Notes: generated from the letters alone by a model not told the origin. A stretch of 64,000 bases of DNA from G016234445 sp964438865 (GCA_964438865.1 CAYTMI010000004.1:124001-188000), one strand, 5' to 3'; counted from the first letter of the stretch, positions 1 through 8,768 are shown. Program-made: numbers and translations.

Positions 1-22
1 GCGCGACGATCGCGTCATCCAT
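1..22 (-). CDS. possible start of a gene running off the left edge
   Basis: Only seven codons are visible on the minus strand (ATG at 22, reading MDDAIVA) before the window ends, so no family can be named. It is proposed because an extended -10 promoter on the same strand lies about 60 bases upstream, past the hisS stop. No clear Shine-Dalgarno is seen. It could also be part of a leader for a gene further left. Confidence 0.25.
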
Positions 23-83
23 GGCTGATGCAAACGGCCCGCCGCCGGCGGACCGCTCTTCGATTACTCCTCGGGGTACTTCG

Positions 84-92
84 AGTATAGCA
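84..92 (-). promoter_or_regulatory. extended -10 promoter element, minus strand
   Basis: On the minus strand the bases read TGC-TATACT, a near-consensus -10 with the extended TG motif. The 12-mer CGAGTATAGCAC (plus strand, 82-93) recurs exactly at 13855-13866 in front of nusA. It points left, out of the window, just past the hisS stop. Confidence 0.45.
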
Positions 93-103
93 CCCGGCAA
101 GAC

Positions 104-1381
104 TCAGGCAGTGAGGTGCTGCCGGATGTCTGTCACCGCCCCGGCGAGCGCGACGGGGTGCTGGTCGCCGGCGCCCGCCAGGTCCTTCACCAGCGCCTCG
201 CCCTTCGCCACCTCGTCCTCGCCGATGATGACCGCGATCCGGGCGTTGCTGCTGTTCGCGCTGCGCAACTGAGACTTGAAGGATCGCCCCGACTCGCCGA
301 CCACGGCGGAGATGCCCGCGGACCGAAGGTCTACCGCCAGCTTGAAGGCGGCGGACGCAGCCGCGGCGCCGTGGTGGACGATGAACACCTCGGTCAGCGG
401 TGTGGGCGCGAACACGACTTCGTTGCGTTGCATCTCGAGGATGATGCGTTCGATGCCGCTGCCGAAGCCCATCCCAGGCGTGGGCGGCCCCCCCAGCAAC
501 TCGATGAGTCCGTCGTAGCGGCCTCCGGCGCCGATGGTGCCCTGCGCCCGCTCGTCGTCGGTCGGGACGATCTCGAAGACGGTGCGGTTGTAGTAGTCGA
601 GCCCGCGCACGAGGAGGGGGTCGATCACGCAGGGGATGCCCGCGGATTCGAGCGCGGCCTGGACCGTCACCATGTGGGCCTCTGCGGCCGGGCTGAGCTG
701 CTCCACGAGCTTCGGCGCAGCCGCCTTGAAGGGCAGGTCGCGGTCGTCCTTGCTGTCGAGCAGGCGGAGGGGGTTGCGGTCGAAGCGGCGGCGGCTGTCC
801 TCGGAAAGGCGGTCGAGGTGGGGCCGGAAGTAGTCCTTCAGCCGCTCGACGTAGGCACCGCGGGGGCCGGGGTCGTCGATGGAGCCGAGGCGCACGGCCA
901 GGTTGCGAATGCCGAGACGTTCGTAGAGCCGCCACAGCAGTTCGATCACTTCGGCGTCCACCAACGGGTCCGGCGAACCCAGGACTTCGCAGTCGAACTG
1001 GGTGTGCTGGCGGTAGCGGCCTTTCTGGGGACGGTCGTAGCGAAACATGGAGTGCGTGGTGTAGAGCCGGACGGGCTGCGGCCAGCTCGCCATCCCGTGT
1101 TCGAGGTAGGCGCGGCAGATGGGCGGCGTGCCTTCCGGGGTCAAGGCGAGCGTCTCCCCGCCTCGGTCGGTGAAGACGTACATCTCTTTCTCGATGATGT
1201 CCGTGGTGTCGCCGGTGCCTTTTTCGAAGAGGCGGGCGTCTTCGAAGGCGGGAGTGTCGATGCGCCGGTACCCGTAGAGGCGTGCCACTTCGCGGATGGC
1301 ATCATTGACCGCGGTCCAGTAGGGCTGGGCATCGGGCAGGATGTCTTGCGTCCCGCGGGGCGCCTGGAATCGGTTACTCAT
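104..1381 (-). CDS. hisS: histidyl-tRNA synthetase
   Basis: Charges tRNA-His with histidine using ATP in the cytoplasm. The protein is 425 residues, normal for bacterial class II HisRS. It opens with RFQAPRGTQDILP, the typical start leading to motif 1, and carries YRQHTQFDCEVLG (motif 2 region), the histidine-binding motif LVRGLDYYNRTVFE and GAGGRYDGL, with the anticodon-binding domain in the last ~100 residues. The ATG at 1381 is chosen because conservation starts there; a longer frame upstream would overlap rel. It is divergent from rel with only 70 bases between the starts, so the two probably share a promoter region. Confidence 0.95.
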   Translation of the reverse strand: MSNRFQAPRGTQDILPDAQPYWTAVNDAIREVARLYGYRRIDTPAFEDARLFEKGTGDTTDIIEKEMYVFTDRGGETLALTPEGTPPICRAYLEHGMASWPQPVRLYTTHSMFRYDRPQKGRYRQHTQFDCEVLGSPDPLVDAEVIELLWRLYERLGIRNLAVRLGSIDDPGPRGAYVERLKDYFRPHLDRLSEDSRRRFDRNPLRLLDSKDDRDLPFKAAAPKLVEQLSPAAEAHMVTVQAALESAGIPCVIDPLLVRGLDYYNRTVFEIVPTDDERAQGTIGAGGRYDGLIELLGGPPTPGMGFGSGIERIILEMQRNEVVFAPTPLTEVFIVHHGAAAASAAFKLAVDLRSAGISAVVGESGRSFKSQLRSANSSNARIAVIIGEDEVAKGEALVKDLAGAGDQHPVALAGAVTDIRQHLTA

Positions 1382-1451
1382 GGAGTTCGGACGTTCTTTC
1401 CGCGGTGGGGATGCATGGTAGGATAGGGTAGCTTCCCACCCCGGGATAGAG
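1382..1451. promoter_or_regulatory. divergent hisS/rel promoter region
   Basis: A 70-base gap separates the two divergent start codons. Near its middle GGTAGGATAGGGTAGC offers TAGGAT or TAGGGT as a -10 for rel on the plus strand and TATCCT as a -10 for hisS on the minus strand, so the two promoters would overlap. GGGATAGAG just before the rel ATG is a modest ribosome-binding site. No strong -35 box is seen. Confidence 0.35.
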
Positions 1452-3725
1452 ATGCAAAGCGTAACCGCGGGCCTCGACGACTCCCCACCGTCGGCGCGAG
1501 ACATCGACGCCGTGTACCAGCGCGTCTCCGAATACCTTCCCCCGGAACGCCTCCCCGCCATCCGCGAGGCCTACGAATTCGCGCGCCAGTGCCACGAAGG
1601 ACAGTTCCGCAAGACCGGCGATCCCTACATCACCCACCCCGTCGCCGTGACCTTCGCCGTCGCCAACCTGGAACTGGACCACCACGCGATTGCCGCCGCC
1701 CTCCTCCACGATGTCCAGGAGGACTCCGAAGTTTCGAACGACGTCATCCGGGAGAAGTTCGGGGCGGAAGTGGCGCGACTGGTCGATGGGCTGAGCAAGC
1801 TGGAAAAGCTGCCGATGCGGTTTGCCGCCAGCGACCAGGCGGCACGGGACGGCGCCCAGGCCCAGAACCTCCGCAAGATGTTCCTGGCGATGGCCGAAGA
1901 CATCCGGGTGGTCCTGATCAAGCTCTGCGACCGGCTCCACAACATGCGGACCCTCTGGGCGTTCCCGGAAGAGAAGCAGCGCCGCATCGCGCACGAGACG
2001 CTGGAGATCTTCGCCCCCCTGGCCAACCGCCTCGGGGTCTGGCAGATCAAGTGGGAGCTGGAAGACCTGGCCTTCCGCTACCTTGAGCCGGCGACGTACA
2101 AGGAGATCGCGGACCTTCTCGCCTCCAAGCGCGATGCCAGGGAGCGCTACATCCAGGAAGCCACGGAGTCGCTGAAGGCGCACCTGAAGGAAGCCGGCAT
2201 CAAGGCGGAAGTGACCGGCCGTGCGAAGCACATCTACAGCATCCACCAGAAGATGCAGCGCTATTCCAACCAGCAGAAGTCATTCGACCAGATCTACGAC
2301 CTCCTCGCCATCCGCGTCTTTGTCGACGACCTGAGCGAGTGCTACCACGCGCTGGGCATCATCCACTCGCTCTGGCGGCCCATCCCCGGCCAGTTCGACG
2401 ACTACATCGCAAACCCGAAGGACAGCATGTACCAGTCGCTCCACACGACGGTGCTTTCGCTGAACGGGCGGCCGCTGGAAATCCAGATCCGGACCCACGA
2501 GATGCATCGCGTGGCCGAATACGGCATCGCCGCCCACTGGCGTTACAAGGAAGGCGGCAAGCAGCAGGGACGCGACGAAGAGCGCATCGCCTGGCTCCGG
2601 CAACTCCTCGACTGGCAGCGCGACCTCTCTGGCGCGGAAGACTTCGTCGAAAGCGTCAAGACCGACATCTTCCACGACCAGGTCTTCGTCTACACGCCAA
2701 AGGGCGCCGTCATCGACATGCCCGCGGGAGCGACCCCGCTGGACTTCGCCTATCGCATCCATACGGACTTGGGCCACCAGACTGTGGGCGCGAAGGTGAA
2801 CGGCCGGATGGTGTCGCTCAACTCCACCCTCCGCAACGGCGACGTGGTCGACATCATGCGGAGCCGCCAGGGCAAGGGCCCCTCGCGCGACTGGCTCAAT
2901 GCGAACCTCGGCTACGTCCGGACCACGCACTCCAAGGAGAAGATCCGCCAGTGGTTCAGGCGCCAGGAGCGGGAGGACAACATTGAGCGTGGCCGCGAGC
3001 TACTGGAGAAGGAGATGCGGCGGCTCGGGCTCGATCTCGGCGAACGGCAAGGCCAGATCCTCGCGATGTTCAACTACCCGAACGCTGACGACTTCTACGC
3101 GGCGCTGGGCTACGGTGGCATCAGCACCACCTCCATCGCTCGTCGCCTCGGCGCTCTAATCCAGGAGGAAGAGGCAGCCGCGGAGCCGCCCCCGCCGATG
3201 CCTTCCCGGCCGGCGCCGGCGACGCTCGGGGGGCCCGGGATGCGCGTGCTCGGCGTCGGTAACCTGCTGACGACCATCGCCCGTTGCTGCAGCCCCGTCC
3301 CCGGGGACCAGATTGTGGGATACGTGACCCGTGCCCGCGGAGTCACCGTCCACCGCGCGGATTGCCATAACGTCCTCAACGAAGACGAACGCGAGCGTTT
3401 GTTGGAGGTGGAGTGGGGTACGGTCGCGAAGCTCTATCCCGTTGCCATCCGGATCGAAGCGTGGGACCGCGTCGGCCTCCTGCGCGACATCACCACCCTC
3501 GTCACGGACGAGAAGGTGAACATGGTCGGGGTGCGGACGGTCGAGAACGGAGACGGTTCCGTGAACGTCCTCGCGACCCTCGAGACCACCGGTATCGAAC
3601 AGCTTTCCCGCCTGCTGAACAAGATGGAGATCATCCGCGGCGTGCGGACGGTGGAGCGCAGCGTCGACCGGAAGCGGGCCAAGGCGGGCGAACCTCCGCT
3701 GCCCCGGCTCTCCGCCCGGAGGTAG
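1452..3725 (+). CDS. rel: bifunctional (p)ppGpp synthetase/hydrolase (Rel/SpoT family)
   Basis: Makes and degrades the stringent-response alarmone (p)ppGpp at the ribosome. At 757 residues it has the full RSH architecture: an N-terminal HD hydrolase domain (ALLHDVQEDSEV keeps the HD and ED residues; KLCDRLHNMRTL follows), a synthetase domain (GRAKHIYSIHQKM, YQSLHTTVL, EYGIAAHWRYKEG), a TGS domain (VYTPKGAVIDMPAGATPLDF) and a C-terminal ACT domain. The hydrolase motif is intact, so it should be bifunctional. The loop that is usually RFKD in bifunctional enzymes and EFDD in synthetase-only RelA reads QFDD here (residues 314-317). It is probably the only long RSH gene, as is usual outside the beta/gammaproteobacteria. 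Confidence 0.95.
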   Translation: MQSVTAGLDDSPPSARDIDAVYQRVSEYLPPERLPAIREAYEFARQCHEGQFRKTGDPYITHPVAVTFAVANLELDHHAIAAALLHDVQEDSEVSNDVIREKFGAEVARLVDGLSKLEKLPMRFAASDQAARDGAQAQNLRKMFLAMAEDIRVVLIKLCDRLHNMRTLWAFPEEKQRRIAHETLEIFAPLANRLGVWQIKWELEDLAFRYLEPATYKEIADLLASKRDARERYIQEATESLKAHLKEAGIKAEVTGRAKHIYSIHQKMQRYSNQQKSFDQIYDLLAIRVFVDDLSECYHALGIIHSLWRPIPGQFDDYIANPKDSMYQSLHTTVLSLNGRPLEIQIRTHEMHRVAEYGIAAHWRYKEGGKQQGRDEERIAWLRQLLDWQRDLSGAEDFVESVKTDIFHDQVFVYTPKGAVIDMPAGATPLDFAYRIHTDLGHQTVGAKVNGRMVSLNSTLRNGDVVDIMRSRQGKGPSRDWLNANLGYVRTTHSKEKIRQWFRRQEREDNIERGRELLEKEMRRLGLDLGERQGQILAMFNYPNADDFYAALGYGGISTTSIARRLGALIQEEEAAAEPPPPMPSRPAPATLGGPGMRVLGVGNLLTTIARCCSPVPGDQIVGYVTRARGVTVHRADCHNVLNEDERERLLEVEWGTVAKLYPVAIRIEAWDRVGLLRDITTLVTDEKVNMVGVRTVENGDGSVNVLATLETTGIEQLSRLLNKMEIIRGVRTVERSVDRKRAKAGEPPLPRLSARR

Positions 3726-3776
3726 CACGCCCATCGCCTTCGCCCTTCGCCCGGTCTCCCAGCGTGAGGTGGCCTG

Positions 3777-4424
3777 ATGGCTGCGCGCACCTTCGTCCAT
3801 CGCCCGCCAGCGCTGTTTCTGGTTGCCTGGCTCGCGGTCGTCGCGGCGGCGGTGGCGCTGTCCCTGGCCGCCATGGCCACCGACCGTCTGCCGGGGGACC
3901 TCGCTATCAGCGAGGCGGTGCAGGGCTGGTCGTTCCCCGGCCGTCGCCTGTCGGAGGCAATCCGCGCTCTCACCGCCACCGAGACGGTCATCGGCATCGG
4001 CGCGGTCGCAAGTGCAGCACTCTGGCTCTCCGGGCGAAGGCGTGAGGCGGTGCTCTTCGCCGTCGGGCTGGTGGTCACAGTCGCGCTCCAGGCGGCGCTC
4101 AAGGACGCGGTCGACCGGCCGCGCCCGAACCCGTCGCTGGTGGACCGAAGGGCGGGGTTTTCCAGCAGTTCCTTCCCCGCGGGCCACGTGATGAGCGGGA
4201 CCTATCTGGTGGGTACTGCGGTCGTCGGACTTGCGAGAGTGGGCAAGTCGCCCATGGTGGCGAGGGCCGCCGCGGTGGCCCTCGCAGCCCTGCTGGCGCT
4301 CAACTGCATCGCGAACGTCTGGATGGGGGTCCACTGGCCAAGCGACGTCGCGGGCGGCTTCTTCTGGGCACTGGCAGTCCTCTTCCCGGTTGGGTTCGCC
4401 ACACGGCGCCGCCCGCCGGTGTAG
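3777..4424 (+). CDS. PAP2-family membrane phosphatase
   Basis: Predicted integral-membrane phosphatase of 215 residues that would dephosphorylate a lipid phosphate such as undecaprenyl diphosphate or phosphatidic acid. The three PAP2 motifs are present in order: KDAVDRPRP (K-x6-RP), FPAGH with the catalytic His, and NVWMGVHWPSD, which keeps the second catalytic His and the Asp. The Arg usually found five residues before that His is replaced by Asn. Several hydrophobic segments fit a six-helix protein. GAGGTGG lies just before the ATG, 51 bases after rel. The substrate cannot be read from sequence. Confidence 0.85.
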   Translation: MAARTFVHRPPALFLVAWLAVVAAAVALSLAAMATDRLPGDLAISEAVQGWSFPGRRLSEAIRALTATETVIGIGAVASAALWLSGRRREAVLFAVGLVVTVALQAALKDAVDRPRPNPSLVDRRAGFSSSSFPAGHVMSGTYLVGTAVVGLARVGKSPMVARAAAVALAALLALNCIANVWMGVHWPSDVAGGFFWALAVLFPVGFATRRRPPV

Positions 4425-4462
4425 GATTCGCGGCACGCATTCCGCAGGAGAGGTCCGCACCT

Positions 4463-5338
4463 ATGGGTACGCTCGACGGCAAGGTCGCATTCATCACCGG
4501 GGGAGGTTCCGGCATCGGCCGGGGGACGGCGGAACGGCTGGCCCGCGAAGGCGCCAACATCTGCATCGCCGATATCGATGTCGAAGGGGCGGAACACACT
4601 GCCTCAACCGTACGGGAGTTCGGGCGCGACGCTCTGGTCGTGAAGGTGAACGTCGCTTCCCAATCGCAGGTCGAGGACGGCGTCGCTCGCTGCGTGAAGG
4701 AACTCGGCCGTCTCGACATCTCGGTCGCGAACGCGGGCATCGGGCGCGGCGGCAGCGTCCTCGACATGACTCTGAAAGACTGGCAAGACCAGGTGGACAT
4801 CAACCTCACCGGCGTCTTTCTGACTGTGCAGTCGACCGCCCGGGAGATGGTGCGCCTCGGGAATGGCGGCCGCATCGTCTGCATGTCGTCGCTGGCGGCG
4901 GAGAACACAGGCGCGAATTCGTGGTCCTACAGCGCCACGAAGGCCGGCGTGCGAATGATGGTCCGGGGCTGGGCACAGGAGCTCGGCGTCCACGGGATTA
5001 CCGTGAACGCGATCGGCCCCGGCGTCATCGACACGCCCCTTGCCCACGGCCTCGCCGGTGACGAAGGCGGGCCGATCCGCACCGCGCTCGAAGAGCGGAC
5101 GCCGGTGGGCCGCGCCGGGAGGCCGTCCGACATCGCCGGGCTGATCGCCTTCCTCTCCGGCCCGGACGCCGAGTTCTTTAGCGGCTCCTACCTGCTCATG
5201 GATGGCGGCCTGCGCGACGCCGGTCGCGGCTGGGCGGCGGGCGACCCGAACGACCCGGTAACCCAGGAGCGGATGCGCCACATGGCAACCGGCGAACAGC
5301 GCCGCCTCAAGCTCCAACCACTCATCGACGAGCGCTAA
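4463..5338 (+). CDS. short-chain dehydrogenase/reductase (SDR)
   Basis: NAD(P)-dependent oxidoreductase of the classical SDR family, 291 residues. The Rossmann motif GGGSGIG near the N-terminus, NAG (ANAGIG), the catalytic Ser region ending MSSLA, and YSATKAG supplying the catalytic Tyr and Lys are all present. An Asp after the second beta strand (IADIDVEG) favours NAD over NADP. AGGAGAG precedes the ATG. The C-terminus is extended by about 40 polar residues compared with typical 250-residue members. The substrate is unknown and the neighbours give no pathway. Confidence 0.88.
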   Translation: MGTLDGKVAFITGGGSGIGRGTAERLAREGANICIADIDVEGAEHTASTVREFGRDALVVKVNVASQSQVEDGVARCVKELGRLDISVANAGIGRGGSVLDMTLKDWQDQVDINLTGVFLTVQSTAREMVRLGNGGRIVCMSSLAAENTGANSWSYSATKAGVRMMVRGWAQELGVHGITVNAIGPGVIDTPLAHGLAGDEGGPIRTALEERTPVGRAGRPSDIAGLIAFLSGPDAEFFSGSYLLMDGGLRDAGRGWAAGDPNDPVTQERMRHMATGEQRRLKLQPLIDER

Positions 5339-5515
5339 CGGCAGGCTGCTGGTCGGGCCGGCCTGGTCGATTCTCAGCTTCGCGGACTTCAACCAAGGGG
5401 TCGTAGGCGGTCAGGAGCCGCGGCTCCGATACGTGCGTTGTGTGAACTCCGCGATAGACGTGCCATCCGTCATGACTTAGTGTGCACTTCCATCCGGGCA
5501 GAGGGAGACCTAAGA

Positions 5516-6589
5516 ATGACAGACATCGACGCCGCAATCCTCGAACAGAAGGCGGGCCTCGCCTTTGGTTATGCTGGCGGTGCTTTCATCGCTGGCACCA
5601 TCTACATCGGCGACCACCTGGGCCTCTATCGCGGCATGAACGGCGCGGGCCCGATGACCTCTGCCGGCCTCGCCGCGAAGACCGGCCTGGACGAGCGCTT
5701 CCTGCGCGAATGGCTCTACCAGCAGACCGCGGCCGGCATCACCGACCGTCGTGATGGCGACGCGTTTGAACTTGGCCCCGAGGCTGCGCTCATCTTCGCC
5801 GACGAATCCACGATGGCTTCGATGATCGGCCTTTTCGGCGAGCTGCCGGCCCTCATGGACCTCCTCATGAACCGCGCTCCGAAGGCCTTCAAGACGGGCA
5901 CCGGCGGCACCTATGACTCCTTCGGCGCGGGAGCCGCACGGATGATCGACCGCTTCCTGGGCGCGTGGAACCGGAACGCGCTGGTGCCTGAGGCTCTGCC
6001 GAAGATCCCGGGACTCGTCCAAAAGCTGGAGGCGGGTGCAAGAGTAGCGGATGTCGGCTGCGGCGGCGGTGCAGGGCCTATCGCCATCGGCCGGGCGTTT
6101 CCGAAGTCCGAGGTCCATGGCTACGACAACTCCGTCCACGGCCTGAAAATCGCCCATGAGAACCGTGAGAAGGCTGCTGCCTCCAATGTCACCTTTTACA
6201 ACTCCGACGAGCAGCGCCTACCGGAGACGCCCACCTACGACCTCGTGACCACCCTGGACTGTCTCCACGACATGGCCCGGCCCGACCTCGCAGCGGCCGC
6301 GATCCGCAAGGCGATCATGCCCGACGGGTCGTGGTTCATCGCAGACATAGAGTGTGGGAACAGCTTCGACGAGAACCTCCAGAACCCACTCAGCGGCTTC
6401 TTCTACGCCGCCTCCCTCGCCATGTGCCTGCAGTCCTCGGCCTCGGAACCGGACGGCATGAAGCTCGGAGCGATGGGGTTGCCCGAAGCGAAGATGCGCG
6501 ACCTCGTGAAAGCGGCCGGTTTCTCGCAGTTCGAACGCGTGGCGGGTTTGGAGAACCCCATGAACGCCTACTACGTGGCGCGGCCGTAG
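5516..6589 (+). CDS. SAM-dependent methyltransferase with N-terminal winged helix (Rv2258c-like)
   Basis: Class I methyltransferase of 357 residues. The first ~90 residues resemble the winged-helix dimerisation domain of O-methyltransferase-like proteins (LAAKTGLDERFLREWL). The SAM site is VADVGCGGGAGPIAIGRAFP, followed by an acidic ribose-binding position (VHGYDNS) and a motif II/III region TTLDCLHDM. The overall pattern resembles mycobacterial Rv2258c. The start follows GGGAGACC; a longer upstream frame lacks conservation. About 177 bases separate it from the SDR gene, so it is probably transcribed independently. The acceptor substrate is unknown. Confidence 0.82.
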   Translation: MTDIDAAILEQKAGLAFGYAGGAFIAGTIYIGDHLGLYRGMNGAGPMTSAGLAAKTGLDERFLREWLYQQTAAGITDRRDGDAFELGPEAALIFADESTMASMIGLFGELPALMDLLMNRAPKAFKTGTGGTYDSFGAGAARMIDRFLGAWNRNALVPEALPKIPGLVQKLEAGARVADVGCGGGAGPIAIGRAFPKSEVHGYDNSVHGLKIAHENREKAAASNVTFYNSDEQRLPETPTYDLVTTLDCLHDMARPDLAAAAIRKAIMPDGSWFIADIECGNSFDENLQNPLSGFFYAASLAMCLQSSASEPDGMKLGAMGLPEAKMRDLVKAAGFSQFERVAGLENPMNAYYVARP

Positions 6590-6680
6590 CGGTCGGAGCC
6601 ACGACCACTTGCTGGCAGTCGGGGGCTAGCTCGTTCGGGACGCGGGATGGGCGTGCTACCCGGTCGGCTTCCGGCGCAGC

Positions 6681-6711
6681 CGTGGGGTAGAATCAGGTCA
6701 CTTACCCCACG
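6681..6711 (+). promoter_or_regulatory. 9-bp inverted repeat over the -10 and leader of the aldo/keto reductase gene
   Basis: CGTGGGGTA and TACCCCACG are perfect inverted arms separated by 13 bases. The left arm runs into TAGAAT (6688-6693), a good -10, and the right arm ends next to the GGAGAG ribosome-binding site. It may be an operator for a dimeric repressor or a leader hairpin controlling translation. Confidence 0.4.
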
Positions 6712-6723
6712 GAGAGTCCCTCT

Positions 6724-7716
6724 TTGCAACACACGCGCCTCGGCCGCACCGGCCTGCAAGTCTCCCGGCTCTGCCTCGGCACCATGACCTTCGGGCTCCA
6801 GTGCGACGAGCGGACGTCCTTCAGCATCCTCGACCGCGCCGCCGAGGGTGGGATCACCTTCATCGACACGGCCGACGTCTATCCGCTCGGCGGCGCCGGC
6901 GACACCGTTGGCCGCACAGAAGAGATCGTCGGCCGCTGGCTTCAGGGCCGCCGTCACGAGTTCATCGTTGCGACCAAGTGCTTCGGCGCGATGAGCCGCA
7001 GACGCTGGGACCAGGGCAACTCCCGAAAGCACATCCTGGACGCGGTCGAAGGCTCCCTTCGCCGCCTCCAGACCGACTACATCGACCTCTACCAGCTCCA
7101 CGGGCCGGACGCGAACACGCCCATCGACGAAACCCTGCGCGCCCTGGAGGACGTCGTCCGCTCGGGGAAGGTGCGGTATGTGGGCTGCTCGAACTTCATG
7201 GCCTACCAGGTGGCACGCGCCCTCGGCCGGAGCGAAGCGATGGGAGTCGTCCGCTTCGACTCGGTCCAGCCGCGCTACAACCTCCTCTTCCGCGAAGTCG
7301 AACGCGAACTGCTGCCCCTCTGCCAGGAGGACGGCATCGGCGTCATCCCCTACAACCCCATCGCCGGCGGCCTTCTCAGCGGCAAGCACAACCGCGAGGC
7401 GGGACCGGAGGAAGGCTCGCGGTTCACCCTTGGCACCGCCGCCCAGCGCTACCAGGACCGCTACTGGCACGACCGGATGTTCGACACCGTGGAGGAACTG
7501 CGACCCCTGGCCCGCGAGGCCGGGATGAGCCTGCCCCAGATGGCAGTGGCCTGGGTGATGGCGAACCCCGCCGTGACGGCACCGATCATCGGGGCGAGCC
7601 GACCCGAGCAACTCGATGACACCATCGCCGCCGCGGGGACGCCCCTGCCGGCGGAACTGAAGCTCCGTCTCGACGAAATGACCGCTGAGTACCGTCGCGG
7701 CGACTCCGCCAGGTGA
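6724..7716 (+). CDS. aldo/keto reductase
   Basis: NADPH-dependent carbonyl reductase of the AKR superfamily, 330 residues, TIM barrel. Visible features are RLGRTGLQVSRLCLGTMTFG at the N-terminus, the catalytic Asp and Tyr in DTADVYPLGG, the Lys in FIVATKCFG, and the His in YQLHGPD. PIIGASRPEQLDD near the end is the usual NADP phosphate-binding region. The start is TTG at 6724 behind GGAGAG. The stop overlaps the next start (GTGA), so the two genes are translationally coupled. The substrate is not identifiable. Confidence 0.9.
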   Translation: MQHTRLGRTGLQVSRLCLGTMTFGLQCDERTSFSILDRAAEGGITFIDTADVYPLGGAGDTVGRTEEIVGRWLQGRRHEFIVATKCFGAMSRRRWDQGNSRKHILDAVEGSLRRLQTDYIDLYQLHGPDANTPIDETLRALEDVVRSGKVRYVGCSNFMAYQVARALGRSEAMGVVRFDSVQPRYNLLFREVERELLPLCQEDGIGVIPYNPIAGGLLSGKHNREAGPEEGSRFTLGTAAQRYQDRYWHDRMFDTVEELRPLAREAGMSLPQMAVAWVMANPAVTAPIIGASRPEQLDDTIAAAGTPLPAELKLRLDEMTAEYRRGDSAR

Positions 7717-8477
7717 GTACCGAACTGGCGGACCTGCTCGCCATCGCCAGGCGCGCCGCCGCCATCGCCGGCGAGGTCATCATGCCCCTCTACGACCGGG
7801 GTGTGACGGTGGAGTTCAAGGCCGACCGTACGCCCGTGACCGCCGCTGACCGGGGCGCCGAGGAGGCGATCCGGTCGTTCCTGGCACGCGAATGCCCGGA
7901 GCACGGCATCCTCGGCGAAGAATTCGGGGAAGCGCCCGGCGATGGCCGGCACCGCTGGATCCTGGACCCCATCGACGGGACGACGTCGTTCATCCACCAC
8001 GTGCCCTTGTTCGGGACTCTCGTGGCGCTAGAACGCGACGGTGAGCCGGTGGTCGGGGTCATCGCCTGCCACGCCGCCGGCGAGACCGCCTATGCCGCCC
8101 GGGGCCTTGGCGCGTTTGTGAACGGTGTGCCCGCCAGGGTCTCAGCCACCACCAAGCTCGCTGGCGCTACCATCCTGATGACGAGCTTCCAGCGGATGCC
8201 GCGCCACCACGCGAACGCGTTCGCTAACCTCACCAGGCGCGCTGGGCTGATGCGGACGTGGGGGGACTGCTACGGCTACCTGATGGTGGCCACGGGCCGG
8301 GCCGACGCGATGCTGGACCCGGTTATGAGCCTCTGGGATGTCGCCGCGCTCTCTCCCGTGCTCAGCGAGGCTGGCGGGCGGCTGACGACGTGGGACGGGT
8401 CACAGGCAATCGGTAACAGCGCCGTCGCGACGAACGGGACACTGCACGAGGCTGTCCTCAAAGCGATCCGGGACTAA
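7713..8477 (+). CDS. inositol-monophosphatase family phosphatase (possible HisN-type)
   Basis: Mg-dependent sugar or inositol phosphatase of 254 residues. Metal ligands are seen in GEEFGE, WILDPIDGTTSF and SLWDVAALSPVLSEAGG, the three signature blocks of the family. The start is GTG overlapping the stop of the aldo/keto reductase. Family members hydrolyse inositol-1-phosphate, fructose-1,6-bisphosphate or histidinol phosphate. The compact form resembles the HisN histidinol-phosphatase subgroup, but no other his biosynthesis genes are nearby, so the substrate is left open. Confidence 0.85.
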   Translation: MSTELADLLAIARRAAAIAGEVIMPLYDRGVTVEFKADRTPVTAADRGAEEAIRSFLARECPEHGILGEEFGEAPGDGRHRWILDPIDGTTSFIHHVPLFGTLVALERDGEPVVGVIACHAAGETAYAARGLGAFVNGVPARVSATTKLAGATILMTSFQRMPRHHANAFANLTRRAGLMRTWGDCYGYLMVATGRADAMLDPVMSLWDVAALSPVLSEAGGRLTTWDGSQAIGNSAVATNGTLHEAVLKAIRD

Positions 8478-8498
8478 CCGGCCAGGGAGACCTTCGTG

Positions 8499-8526
8499 GC
8501 GGCGGGACGCGGGAATCCCGCCGCCC
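8499..8526. terminator. GC-rich hairpin between convergent genes
   Basis: GGCGGCGGGA and TCCCGCCGCC form a perfect 10-bp stem with an 8-base loop, placed between the plus-strand phosphatase gene and the minus-strand DUF5679 gene. There is no long T-run on either side, so it may work poorly as an intrinsic terminator or need a factor. Confidence 0.5.
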
Positions 8527-8547
8527 GAGGTTTAGCGGGAGAAAGTC

Positions 8548-8688
8548 TCAGGCCTTCCCGATCTTGAACATCTTCGTGGCGCAGACCGGGCAAACGCCTT
8601 CGGTCGCTGGCTTGCCGTTCTTCATGGTGATCGGCTTGGCGTTCTTCATCTCACGCTTGGTGCGGCACTTCAGGCAATAGGCTTCCAT
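8548..8688 (-). CDS. small zinc-ribbon protein, DUF5679
   Basis: A 46-residue protein reading MEAYCLKCRTKREMKN through to FKIGKA. Two CxxC pairs (CLKC and CPVC) form a minimal zinc ribbon. The pattern matches the DUF5679 family of small proteins common in Chloroflexota; its function is unknown. The gene is supported by a strong Shine-Dalgarno (AAGGAGGA) ahead of the ATG and by a hairpin after the stop. Many Lys and Arg residues would suit nucleic-acid or ribosome association, but that is inference. Confidence 0.85.
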   Translation of the reverse strand: MEAYCLKCRTKREMKNAKPITMKNGKPATEGVCPVCATKMFKIGKA

Positions 8689-8738
8689 GTGAACTGGTCC
8701 TCCTTGATGTCCCGGAGATTCCGGGGGGCCGAAGAATT

Positions 8739-8768
8739 GATCTAGCGTCTAAGCGCTTTCTCTTTCAA
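8739..8768 (-). promoter_or_regulatory. candidate promoter for the DUF5679 gene
   Basis: On the minus strand TTGAAA (8763-8768) and TAGATC (8739-8744) are separated by 18 bases, in an unusually AT-rich stretch upstream of the small gene. The -10 is a moderate match. Confidence 0.3.
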
